Shown: one piece after another, positions 11,301-24,100 of the stretch
Layout of the letters: every line of letters starts with the position of its first letter
How positions within the stretch are numbered: position 1 is the first letter of the stretch
NCBI RefSeq assembly: GCF_022458985.1
Contig: NC_061776.1
Location: 9,380,591-9,444,590, forward strand
DNA: 64,000 nt
Source: Mugil cephalus
Taxonomy: Eukaryota; Chordata; Actinopteri; Mugiliformes; Mugilidae
Reading direction: 5' to 3'
Position numbers and translations under genes: made by a program
The notes under the pieces: generated by a model
Told to the model about the DNA's origin: nothing
The model's input: the letters and a program-made list of their open reading frames with translations, nothing else
Databases searched by the model: none

Positions 11301-12140
11301 GCGAAGAATCAGAAACAATATCTCCAGCAACGAAAACATTCGATATGAAACCAGCCCAACATGAGATGAAGAGAAATGGGACAGAAAGCATTTATGACTT
11401 ATAGCATAAAACGTTTTAGCATAACACTAGAAATTAAAAATATAGGTACATTTACAAACCTCAAATAAATGCATCATTTAGAAGCCTACAGCCTCAAGAA
11501 GAGATGATAATTGATGTAATTGACACAATTTGAAGCATTTATCAGATCAGTTATGGGTCATTCAAATATTTTCACATGCAGTAGTACTCTACCCCAACAA
11601 CGTAAACAGTTTCTTGTTTGCCAACACAGTTTACAGTTTTGAATTTTCTTTTTCTTCTTCTTGTGTTTCCTGCTTTATTTTGTCTGTTCCCATCTCTGTG
11701 ATTCCACCCACCTGTCCTTTACTCCGCCTCTCATTGGTTTCACCTTGTCATATGTGTTGTTACCCCTTGCCGTTCAGTTTCTTGTGCTTTTTTCTGTACT
11801 TGAGTTCTTGTCTTGGTTTTGGTCTTAATCGTCTTTTGGATTTGGACATACCCTCAGTGGAAGTTTTTATTAAAGGCATTTTATTTCCTTCTTCTGAGTT
11901 TGAGTTACAAGTACGTCAGCAATGACTGTAGCTGTCAGACAAATGTAGAAACAAAATGGTATAAATTGGTAGTACCTGGGGAAATATACAAGATGGGTAC
12001 CACATGTACTGTCTTTGTTTAGTGTGCTGTTGCTCTCCTTCAGGTTTCTTGAAAGCTTTCTGAATATACACTATACCATTATCAGCATACACTGTGCCAT
12101 AGGTCTTCCATCGGGGGTTCGCAGAGGTACTCTTTAAATA
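11301..12140. other. No gene seen; includes a T-rich dispersed repeat (about 11640-11900)
   Basis: The T-rich block is the second copy of the element described at 5480-6060. The flanks are AT-rich and unremarkable. Confidence 0.35.
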
Positions 12141-12144
12141 CACA

Positions 12145-12480
12145 TTAACATCATAAAGGGATCAATGGAGGCAGTTATCTTTTAGTCAGCACTTCATTCA
12201 TTCATCTGACATTTATTTTCATCATCTGTCAATTATACACGCACATAGCAGTTAGGTATGTTACGGCAGGTGCATGGCCACCCTACTGTTGCACATGTTT
12301 GAAATAAACATTGAATATTTGAACCTGTGTATTACTTGATGAGCTTAATATTGAATGTGAAATGATAATAATAATGTAAACCTATAAATAGCACTAGGCC
12401 GAGTTTAATGTAGAACACATATAGTAGGTAGGGGGTCCCTACTTAATCTCTCCATCAGTTTGGGGTCCTTGGCCTAAAAA
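12145..12480 (-). repeat. Dispersed transposon-like repeat, family A copy 1 (inverted)
   Basis: Reverse complement of much of 18000-18190. Shared words include TGTGTTCTATATTAAACT, GCTATTTATA, CATTATTATTATCAT, AATATTAAGCT and GAGAGATTAAGTAG. Other copies lie at 13690-13890 and 23260-23855, making four in one 12-kb stretch. Confidence 0.7.
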
Positions 12481-12867
12481 ACGTTGAAGACTATATACAT
12501 TATACCATCATAGATATACACTACATTATCATCAACATATATGATGATCCCCAAACTGTGCCACAAGGGATTTAAATTGTATTAGTATTAATATGAACAT
12601 ATACTACTAAACTATCAAGAAATACTATACTGTTTCAATTACAAAACAAAACAAAACAAAATCGTCCAATGGGCTTTGAGTTCAGTTGGACCATCTGTCT
12701 GTCTTTTGAAGGGGCAAAAAAAAAAAAAGGACTGCATTCATTTGGTGCCTCCTTGATTCCTCTTTTGTTTGGGTAATTTGCTTTGGATGTCCCCAGTCTC
12801 CTTCATGGCACAGGCACAAAAACACAAACAACACACAGCTCACATTTTTGTGTCTCTTAGCAGACTT

Positions 12868-12871
<4 letters not shown>

Positions 12872-12947
<76 letters not shown>
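12872..12947. repeat. (GT)n microsatellite
   Basis: About 38 uninterrupted GT units. It creates an artificial run of Thr-His on the minus strand. Confidence 0.98.
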
Positions 12948-12948
<1 letters not shown>

Positions 12949-13689
12949 CACGGTCTCAAATGCAAAACAATGAAACGTTCCTTTTAAGACTAAAACAAAG
13001 AAGCAGAAGAAATTAAATGAGCACAATGTTGGGTTAACAATACCAGGAGGAATTCTGTCCAGTATGTGTGTACTCGGTAATACAAGACACATTTGTTGCT
13101 CATTTAAGGTTAGTATTGTGTCGATGCTTTATTATGTTAAACTGGGTCAATTACTAATATCAGTCCATTTTCCGTGTACCATTGGTGTGTGTCTGTGTGC
13201 AAAATCACCCCAGTTTTAGTGACGGGATCAGCCTAATGCTAGGTTAACTTTTCAGTCTGATGGATCTAAAACAACCCGAGGCCAGAGGCTGTGATGTGCA
13301 CATAGCTTCATACAAGTAAGAATACATTTAACACGACAGGTCAGTTCAGCTGAGTTCAGCTGACTTTGTCTGAGGGTCCAGGCAGAAATATAAAACAACT
13401 CATTAGTAACCCAGCGTTGTGTCGCTACTAAATTATAAAGTCATGGACTAGATTTTTGAGCCAGTGGGGATTTTATGTGCTCAGAATGAAGGTGTGATTT
13501 ATTTTATTCAGGGCGATAAATTGACCAGTGGCAAACAAGTCAGAAACAATATAATACAATAATAACTAAGTTAAGTTTTTCCAACATTTACTGAAGATTG
13601 ATTGCTATTTTTATTTCTCAATATTTTTTTATCTGGCTACTTATTGCTCATTTGGCAACTGAGTTACTGTGATTCAGCCCTGATTTAGA

Positions 13690-13890
13690 CGTTAAGTCTA
13701 CTATATGTGTTCTATATTAAACTAGTGCTATTTACAAATATGCATTATTATTATCATTTTGCATTCAATATTAAGCTATGCCTTATAACTTTACTAAAAT
13801 ATGTTGGATTCATGTTAATATGTATTTAAAGAAATTTAAATTATAAATATATATAAAAAAAAATCTAATCAACCACAGATTTTCTGCTTA
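13690..13890 (+). repeat. Dispersed transposon-like repeat, family A copy 2
   Basis: Shares TGTGTTCTATATTAAACT, TTATTATTATCATTTTGCAT, TATGTTGGATTCATGTTAAT and TCTAATCAACCA.AGATTTTC with the other family A copies. Confidence 0.7.
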
Positions 13891-13949
13891 AAGCATTAAA
13901 CTGATAAGTAATCAAGATAAACTACATATGCTCGCAATTTGTCCATTTC

Positions 13950-14770
13950 TCTATCAGCTAAAAACGTATATATATATCTGTATAGATAGATATAAATGAA
14001 GATATATATATATAAGTCTAATAGAAGAATGACTGTGTAAAAAGCAATGGAGAGCCTGCATCTGGTTACAAAACATCTGCAGACTTGCTGCAGCTGGGAC
14101 CAGAGGAGGAAGGAAAAGGAAGGTGGGATTTGAAGATGTGGGGAGGGTGGTGGTGGAAGTTGTCATGGTAACCCCTCTTCTTGCTGCTGGGGAGAAGGGG
14201 GTGATGATGTAACGCTGGCGATCGCCGGGCCTCGTTCCTCGTCCTCTCCACCTACACGTCGACGCGTTTCTCGTGTCACGGGCTGGCGAGGAGGGGACGG
14301 AGAAGAGGTAAACAAACAACAAAAAAAAAAGAAGAAGAAGAAGAAGAAGTGTCCCTCTGAGCGACTTTCAAAGCAGCCTGCTGCAATCTGATCCCCCTAA
14401 AACTACAGATTTTTCCTTCTTTTTCAAGACAACTGATGCTCGTAATTTCAAAAGATGGCACTGCCCTTACGATAAAACAGCCTTTTTTCATTTTTTTTTG
14501 TGGTCTCCCGTAATCGTTGCCCCCCTGCTGCACAGATCATATCATCAAAGCCGCAAATGTGTGTGTGTGCGGTGTGCGCCCTGCATCATTCACAACAAAA
14601 GGTAGAGAGCCTCAGCAGCAGCAGCATTTAAAATAAATAAATGAATGAATGAAAAGGCTTTTACAGCCAAACGTCAGGCAGCAGCTGCAGAGGGCGATTC
14701 CTACCACATGAGGGCATTAATCCACCGCCGTGCTTAGAGGTTAAAAGAACAAAAGCAACCGTTAGGATTC
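13950..14770. other. No gene seen; AT repeats then a GC-rich low-repeat block
   Basis: 13965-14015 is rich in TATATA. 14040-14320 is GC-rich with CpG and contains an RFX-like palindrome at 14159-14172. (GAA)n lies near 14330. Minus-strand frames here are open but low in complexity, and I do not call them coding. 14400-14770 is unremarkable. Confidence 0.35.
14159..14172. promoter_or_regulatory. RFX X-box-like inverted repeat
   Basis: GTTGTCATGGTAAC differs by one base from the X-box consensus GTNRCC-(0-3)-RGYAAC. It lies 1 kb past the 3' end of the acetyl-CoA synthetase gene. Confidence 0.4.
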
Positions 14771-14777
14771 AACACAA

Positions 14778-14783
14778 TTTATT
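14778..14783 (-). terminator. Polyadenylation signal, acetyl-CoA synthetase gene
   Basis: AATAAA on the minus strand, about 380 nt past the stop codon at 15162. It is the first canonical hexamer I found downstream of the stop, giving a short 3' UTR. Confidence 0.55.
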
Positions 14784-15161
14784 CTCAGGTCATGAAAACA
14801 TATAACCGATTTAAAATATACATCATACATATCACATCATCATCATCTATATTCATCAAGAAACACTCACTTCTTCCTCCATGCATGTGTGTGACGTTTT
14901 TTGGCCCAAACGCAAACCACCAGCAGCCTCATATCAGAACATGTACACAAATATTATCGCTACCTTCTATTTTAGTTCCCTTCACACACGATAAAAACCG
15001 TAACCTAGACGCCTCAGCTGCATTATGTTTTTCTGATCCCAGCCCTGTCAAAGAATGCCCAACAATCAGTCAGATGCTGATCCAGAATTAACAGTTGTGT
15101 GATTGTCTGCATATGTGTTGCATATATTAGAAAAGAGATGTAGAGACGAAGGAGGTTTTGT

Positions 15162-18100
15162 TCAGGGCGCGGCTTCGCATCTGTGGCTGAACAGCACCTC
15201 CACCACCTTGGGGTCGGCCAGCGTGGAGAGGTCGCCCATGTCCTTCTCGTTACGGGCGATCTGCCGCAGGATTCGCCTCATGATCTTACCTGAAAGAGGA
15301 GGGAGAGAGACGGTCGTTGCAGACGAGGGGGAGGAGGAGGACGCTGAGTTAAAAAGGAGTCGTTGAGTAAATCACCTGAGCGGGTTTTAGGGAGCGCCGG
15401 GGCGTTTTGAATGAAGTCCGGTGTGGCGATTGGTCCGATTCTTTCTCTCACTGAGAAGAGAAAACAGGAATCAATCCCAGACTAAAATGTGGCCTCAATG
15501 TGGAAGATGTTTTTTAACTGTGTACACATTGCACCGATCAGGCATAACATTTTGACCACCTTCCTAATAATGTGCAGGTCTCCATTGTGACTCAAAAACA
15601 GTTGTGACTCATCAGAGAATGGACATGCATCTGGAGAATCAACAGCCTCTCCTTCACGTGCCGGTTCCATCTCACTTCAAGATAGAAACCGGCTGATTGG
15701 TGTTAATGAAGATCTGCTCCAAAATCATTGGACACCCTGTAAGATCCCTCTCCACAGTCAAGAGTCAGGAATCCAGCAGGATGCTTTTAGTAGTGGAGGG
15801 GTCTCTGTGGATCATCCTACAGATACTTGATCAGTTTGGGATCTAGTGAATTTGGAGGCCAGGTCAACACCTTGTTCTGTTCTTCATGTTTTCTAAGTTG
15901 TTTTTTATGTGTCTGTGTCAGGCTGCATCCTGCTGGGGATGGCTGCTTCCATCAGGGAGTGTCATTACTATGGGTGTGGGTTCCTGGTCTGGTCTAGGTG
16001 AGTGGTACATGTCTAAGTAACATCCACATGCAACTTGCACAAATTCATGCTGCTTTGTTGCCATTTTTATTAAGATTTCAACTTTATTTACCTCTTTTTT
16101 ATCTTCATTCTTAACTATACTATTTATTTACTTAGTATCTATGTAGTTACTATGGGACATAGTCTGGGACCTGAGTACATAATATTATTCAATCTCATGC
16201 TTCTGTACGGTTGCAAATGACAAATAAAAATTCTTGAATCCTTGAATGCCAGGTCCAAAAGTTACAAAAATATTGTATCGTCACAAGATGGTCGATGTTT
16301 TTAACTTCTCCTGTCAGTGGTCATAATGTTATGACTGATCGGTGTACACACTGTCCACATATGGACGGGCTATAGATACTATGATATAAGACAGGGCATA
16401 TAATAATAATGCTGTACTAGATAATAATAGATATAATGGATAATAGATTGTGGTCATCATTTCATACAAAATACAACTGAGACTAGCATTAAATTAACTG
16501 AAACTAAAAATCCACTCAGAACAAATCGTTTCCTGTAACCCCGATTCAAAGAGCCTCACCCAGTCTCTTGAGCTCGTCCACCAGCGTGCGGTTGAACTCC
16601 CTGCTGTGTTTTAGCGTGACAAAGCAGTAGAGACACTCTCCCTTCACCTTGTGAGGACGACTCACCACTGCAGCCTCGGCCACAGCCTGGTGCACCGTCA
16701 GAGCCGCCTCCACCTCCGCTGTGCTCATCAGGTGTCCTGGAGGAGAAAGAAAAAAAAAAACGATGAGAACGCCCTTTACGGAGAAGTGTTTACATTTTGA
16801 AGTTGCATAACAGACTAAAAATATCTATTGTTGCTTTATGTTTTTTTTTAAAAAAAGGTTTCCAGTGACATCACAGCGCGGTACCTGACACATTCAGCAT
16901 GTCGTCTATTCTCCCTGTGATCCAGTAATAGCCGTCTTTATCCCGCCTGCAGCCTGCAAGAAAAGAAAGCAAGTTGCATAACCCCCCCCCCTCAATTTTT
17001 TTTTCACCCACTTGAGAGGGACTCTGGTATTTGAGCAAGAAAATCGAGGTGTACACTTATGGTACTGAAATGTTTTGTGTGCCTCACCGTCACCAGTCAC
17101 ATAAAAGCCTGGAAACTTCTTGAAGTAGGTGTTCTCGAAACGCTCGTGGTTTTGGAACACGGTGCGCATTATTCCTGGCCAGGGCCGCCTGAACACCTGC
17201 ACCAAACCCAAAGAATACACACAAAAAAAAATAGAAGCGTTACCCCCAGTTCAGTGAAATTAAACAGAATTTTACACTACTGGCCAAAAGTTTGGAATAA
17301 GATCAAATTTGTACATAAAAGATCATAGTTTCACTGGTAAACTTAGCATCAAAATAAACATTAATATTATATAAAGAGTAACTTATCAGAAGATATTTGT
17401 ATAATTCTATAATTAGCAGGTATTTGAGTTTTTCTTGCTTCTTCAAAGTAATCTCCTCTGGCTTTAACAGCAGCACATTTATTCAGCAATGGTCCGATAA
17501 CATTAACATACGACTAAAAAACGGTTCATATCAATAAAAGCAAAGTCTGATCATGCAGTAAATACATCCCAAAATATATATTACTATAACTGCTTGTTAA
17601 GAAAGGCATTGTGAACAGAAACTTGAAGTTGCTTCCAAACTTTTGGCCTGTAGTATATATAGATCTCGAAAAATAATTACAAGCAAGCCAAGGGGGATAA
17701 AAGAATTTAAAATAATAATAAAAACAAAACAAAAGAGGTCAAACTAGTTGGTTGAACTGAAGGGAAACTCACCAGATAACCCTCGGCCTCTCCTTCCAGT
17801 TCCTCTCCGTGCTCGTTGAGGATCGTCGGCTCCACTCCAAAGAAAGGAAAGGTCTGAAATTGGAGGATTTTTTTTTATTTCAGTGATTCATAACCTGGAT
17901 CACAGTAAAGAATATCTCAAATGTCCTTAAAACAAAACCCACAAAGTAAAGAAGCTACTGTATATCCTAAACATACAATCAGCTGAGAGGCAGGGGTTTT
18001 TCAGGCATGGAGAGATTAAGTAGTTACCCCCTACCTATTATATGTGTTCTATATTAAACTCAGCCTAATGCTATTTATAAATATACATTATTATTATCAT

Positions 18101-21100
18101 ATTGCATATTAAATATTAAGCTATTCAAATAATACACAGACTTAAATATTATTTTTTATTTCAAACATATGCAACACTATGGCAGCAGTAACGTCTTCTG
18201 CCTCCATTTATCCCTTTACTAAAAAATGTTTTATTCATGTTAATGTGTATTTAAAGATATTTAGATTTATGGGGGAAAAGTAAAAAAAAAAAAAAAACCC
18301 TGCAGTACCTCCATGGACCCCCTAGGGGTCACGGACCCCCTGTTGAAGACCTATGAGCTGAGACGACTGAATTTCCCACTGTGAACTTGCACCAGTGTCG
18401 TTATATTTAAGTATTTATGAGCTCTGGAGCTCTGGAGACTTCAATGGGATTTCTGGGGATCGTTTATAAGCCTCATGGCACCAAGACTGATCACAGTTAC
18501 TAAATGAAGTGATATAATATCTGGAGTTAAGAAGATTCAAGATTGAAAAAAAAGCTAAATCTGTTAATGTTTTACAGATAACTTCTACGAAATTATGGCC
18601 CAAAGTTACATTAATTCTTCTTTGGGAGTCTTTTCCTGCAACCCCATGAATTTAAATATGAATATGAAGGAGATGTCTCTTACAGCGGAGCCTGGTTTCA
18701 GCGGCGTGGCTGCAGGTAGAGGAGTCAAGACATGACCTCCCTGCAAAGAAACAGAAAAAACTTCATCTTGAGATAAAGAATAAACATCACCCATCGTCTC
18801 AAACTTGATAACGTGTGTGTTTATTACCGTCTCTGTCTGCCAGAAAGTGTCGACCACGGGACACCTGCCCTGACCGACCACCCCGTGGTACCACTGCCAC
18901 GCCTCCGGATTGATCGGCTCGCCCACAGTTCCCAGAATCCTCAGGCTGGAGAGGTCGTACCTGACGAATGTAAGAAATTATTATCCCTCAGATAACTCGT
19001 ACTGGGTCTTCATGCTGTTACTGAGGTCCTGGGTATCAAGGTTTCACCTCAGCATAGCACAAAGACTGGAAACAGGAGGAAACAGCTAGGAATGACTCAT
19101 GAGAGAATGGACATGGGCCTTCTGAGGGGGTCTGGTTACAGGATGTTGTTAGTGGGGGGTCTTTGGGTAATAAAGGGGTGAATTTGGAGACATTTTTCAT
19201 GTTTTTTGAGTTGTTCTTGAACCATTTTTATGTGTGTCTGTGTCAGGCTGCTGGGGATGTCTGCTGCCATCAATAAGTGTCATTGCTATGGGGTGGGGGT
19301 GCCTGGTCTGGTCTAGTTGGGCGCTACATGTCTAAGCAACATTCACATGAATGAATGCCAGGTCCAAAAGTTTCCCAGCAGAACATTAAATTGTCACAAG
19401 GTGTTATTAACGTCTCCTGTCAGCGGTCATAATGTTGTGGCTGATCAGTGTAGGTGGGGTATGTAAATATTGCATAAGAAGAAACTCGTGTCCACCTCGT
19501 CAAAACGTTTCTCATGCATCCACTTACTTCTGCAGCGGTTCCCGTCCGTACTTCATCAGCAGGCGGATGGCCGTGGGAGCTGTGTAGAACTTGGTCACTT
19601 TATACTTTTCAATTATCTCCCAGAAGCGACCGACGTGAGGGTGGACTGGGATTCCTTCAAACTGGAAAAAGGAAAAAAAAGTATAACACATGGAAGTTTC
19701 TGCTCCAGCTACAGGCACTGATGATTAAATTCACCCTCCCTTTAACCGATGTCGACTCGACTCACCAGAACACTTGTGGCACCGTTGGCGAGGGGGCCGT
19801 AGGTGATGTAGGAGTGGCCGGTGATCCAGCCGATGTCGGCTGTGCACCAGTAGACGTCGTCGTGGTGATGGTCGAAAACGTACTTGAAGGTCAGCGACGT
19901 GTAGAGCAGATATCCAGCAATGGTGTGGAGGACGCCCTGTGCAGGACACAAAGGGCAGGAAGTTGAAGGGATGGAGGAGATTACGGGTTACTGGACGTCC
20001 CTCCGAGAACGAAAAGACGAGAAGAAAACTGGTCTGGGAGGCTGCCAAGAGGCCTACAGCAACATTAAAGGAAGTGCAGGAATTTCTGGAAAGTACTGGC
20101 TGAGTAGTACATGTGACAACAATCTCCTTCAGATTCGTCAGATGTCTGGGCCGCGGGGTAGGATGGCAACACGGACTTCTTTTCCTGACCACATTTGGCA
20201 AAAAAAAAAACTCATTTGAAGTTCTCTCACAAACATGTGGGGAGATGTGGTATGATCTCAAGAAACCAAGGTTGAACTTTTTGGGCATAAAGGTTTGCAG
20301 AAAAAATACCCAAAAAATACACGAAGCATGGAGGTGGCAGCATCATGCTTTGGAGATGTTTTTCTTGCGTTGGTCCTGATTCGTTATTTTTGGTGGAGCA
20401 GATTATGAGATTATGAACAATTCTATATACCAGTGAGTTTTGATACAAAATCTTTGTACTTCTGCTAGGAAAAAACTGGAAATGTAGAGGAACTTTATCA
20501 TTCCACACGACAACGACCCAAAGTTTTTTTTAATGGCTCAGTCAGAGCCTTGACCTGGCTCTGATTGAAAATCTGTTGGGGGCGATCTGAAGAGGGCTGT
20601 GCACAGACGATGCCCTCGTAATCTGAGAGATTTGGAGTGTTTTTTTTGCAAAGGAGGATGGGCAGATATTGAAAAGATGTACGTTAGTGATGTGTGGATC
20701 GATATAGAAATATCGATACTTCCGATACCAGGTCTTTATGCTCTAAAATCGATTCTCAAATCAAAATATCGATGCTTTTGGTACTTCCGTCATTTGAAAC
20801 ACGATTTGAAACAGCATTTTCACATATTTTGTATGATTTTGTCCTCTGTTTGGTTTTCTTTTGTTGTGTTAGCTCTGTTCTGTAGTGAATGAGGCCAAAA
20901 CCTCAATATACTTAAGAGTTTACAATAAATAAATAAATTGATGTCTTGTATTCTTTATGAAGCTATGATTTGAAATACACTACTTTGTTCTAGGTTTACC
21001 ACACACATTTATGGTGTATTTACACAAAGTATCATTATCAGTATCGCCGATATCAGCCTCAGTTTCACTCAGTAAGATATCGGAAAGAAAACCGGTGGTA

Positions 21101-24100
21101 TCAAACAACATTAGGTGCGTCAACAATTTTAGTTTTACTCCTAAATGTGGAATAAAACAGACTTCTTGTATCCACCGTATGTCGAGGGGACACTAGGGAA
21201 TCGACTTCATTTTGGAGACACAATGTAAGCAATTCAATTTTATACTGAGCATCCTCTTAAATAATGGAAACATGTCTGAGAGAAACAAGACATAGAAAGG
21301 ATTTCATATTGTTAGATGTTGTGTTCTGCACGAAAACACAAAATTAAATAAAATAATATAAATGCTGTTACGGCGCTTGCAGAGGACTGATAACTTTCTA
21401 GCATTCATGCCTCTTAACACTGGAAATAAAACCATTAACTCTCAATATTTCCCTACAGGTAGCAAGGCTGGCACGGTTAACATCATTACAGGATTTTAAT
21501 TCTTTTTTTTATGAACTACTATACTATCTACTATAAGAAGAAAACATAAGAAAACATAAAAATCCCTGCGTGTCACCTTGGGTTTGCCAGTGGAGCCGCT
21601 GGTGTAGAGGATGAACAGCGGGTCCTCAGCGTCCAGCCACTCAGGTTCACACTCTTCAGGTGAGTCTCTCATCACCTCATCCCACCAGATGTCACACTCC
21701 GAGTCCCAGGGGGTCTGAAAGAAGCAGGAGCACATCCAACACATCAGCCCTCTCATTACAGCTGCTCACAAAAGTGTGCCAAAAAAATAAAAAAAACTGG
21801 CAGCAACACAAGAGGCCAAGTTTTAGAGTATTTGTGCCTTTTTATTTCTGGTGCATTTACTTCTACTATATGACAATGCACTTTCAGTCAGTCCTGTCCT
21901 TTCTTAAATTCACATAAAACATGCAGCTTTTTGTGTAGTTAAGGTGAAGCATTGTATAACATTTCATTGTTGGAATTTGATTCAAATGTAAATATTTGAT
22001 TCTACTTTACACTGTTATATTTAGTTTAGACGTTTAAAATCTCCCAACCGTCTTATTCTTAAAAACATGTGTACCTGTAGTTTATTGCATGTAGCTCCGC
22101 TTTTCGTCCTCAGTGCGTGGTGCTTGATGACGAGGCATTTGGTGACACTAGACGACGCACTGTGAGGAAACAAAAATAACATTATTATTATTATTATTAT
22201 TATTATATTTACAGTTTAGTTTTATGAGCATTATTTCTCATTTTTTCTGCATTTTAATCAACTGCGATTCCCAATCTTAGTTATGTCAGTAAAAGTAGAT
22301 GATAGAGTGAAATATGGAGAAAATACAAGAGCTGTGAATTTCTGTAAAAAGTTCAGTGTTTAGTATTTAAGTATTTATAGTATTTAAAGGTAAAACATAC
22401 ATGGCCACATCTTTACCCCTCGTACTCATAACCCTTCAGAGCGTGCCGTGCTTCTTACATCCCTCCTAGGCTCGTGTTGCCATGGGAGACGAGCAGCTTG
22501 GGCATCCCTGATGAATCTAAGTGCTCCACGTTGCCCGGCAACCTCGTAACGTGAAATCCCGGCAGCGTGGGGTTTTTTTTGTTTTGTTTTTTTTTTCGCC
22601 ATCTCTGATAACAGCTGATTACACTGCATGCAATCTCGTGTTCCAGTGAGTCCTGTTACCAGCAGTGCTGGGCTGTCAGGGCCAGCAAAACCTTCTCTGC
22701 TGGCCTAACCTTTATCCCTTTTCAATATTTTCCCATTAATATTATTAAATTATTCCTAATAGGCTGTGTTTTTCATGTTATGGCTGGTCTGTCTCTCAGC
22801 TGTGGTGCTTCTGGCAGTGTAACTTTTGCATCATCCGATCACATTTCAGCCGTCATGCGTTGCAGGAGTCAAAGGAATCTGTCTGGGCCTTCACAATTAA
22901 AGCTGCAGGCGGCTGAAGCTTGAAATACGTCTTATTGACATTCACGTCACTATATGAGATACCAGAGATACGTTGCAGTGGCCAGTTTCATTGCAAATCC
23001 GTATGATGTTGATAGTTTCCATAACAGTGGCATCGTGACAATCGTATTAAGACATGTTTTGAATGAGGTTGGAGGTGGAAAATGCACGCTGATTACCATT
23101 ATGCGGCTAGAGTAAATAAAAAGAGAGGCTGCTGGGAAGAGTTGGGTGATGGTGGTTGGGGTGGGACTCACTTTTCCCTGCACTTCTCCAGAGCCTCGTC
23201 TGCAATCTGCTTCAGGTTGATCAGCTTCTCTCCTCTGTAAACACCATCTGCATATAGATAGATTTCATCATTTTGCATTCAATATAAAGCTATTCAAATA
23301 ATACATGTTCAAATTTCCAACATGCATACATACATTTAACTTTAAACATAGCTAAATGTAGTAGGTACAGTGAATCATCATAGTTGAGTAATGGGTGCTA
23401 GCTGCACTGTTAGCTTCCATATTGCAGCATGAGTTTGAATTTCACCTGGGAACTGAATATTCTCGCCAATTGTGGGGAACCTGACAGAGCCAGTAATATG
23501 TGGCCTCGTGATTGGCTCAGCAGCGATAGGGGTGGGGCCTACTGTGTACAGGAGGCTTAGATTGACAGGTCTAGTGTGGTGCTCTGTGTGACAAAAGTGT
23601 GCAGCTGAAGCAGCTCCTGTATTGCTGAATGATTGAAGTGCTGTCTGACAAATAACCTCGATTTATCCCTTCACTAAAATATGTTGGATTCACATCAGTG
23701 TGAGTTTAAACATGTTTAAATTTTGGGGGTAAAATTAGAAAAATATATAAAAAAAGTCTAATCAACCAAAGATTTTCCGACTCCCTCCTGCAGTACCTGT
23801 GCAGACCCCATAGGGGTCGCAGACCCCCTGTTGAAGACCTATGGTCTAACGCTTCAGTGCTGGACGTACCTGCCGTCACCAGTACGCAGCTCTGTGCATC
23901 CATGATCCTCTCACACAGAGACTCGGAGGAGAAACCTGCGAACTGAACACGAAAAGAGAACCACATGTATAAATACGTATTTTATGTATTAACACAGACC
24001 AAATTATGTCACATAACAGTTGGTGAATACATTTTTAACCACTAGAAGGCAAATCTGACGTATTAACTTGTTAACGGCTAGCTATTTAGCTGTTTCTGGT

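Noticed and set aside
12682..13092. 136-codon minus-strand frame with Thr-His run
   Set aside because: Produced by the (GT)n microsatellite.
13954..14322. Minus-strand frames in the GC-rich block as a possible exon
   Set aside because: Two frames are open at once, composition is His/Pro/Ser low-complexity and one ends in a Tyr-Ile run from TATA repeats. Treated as non-coding.
19731..20288. 185-codon minus-strand frame
   Set aside because: It is an out-of-frame shadow of acss2 exon 9 extended into intron and Tc1 remnant.
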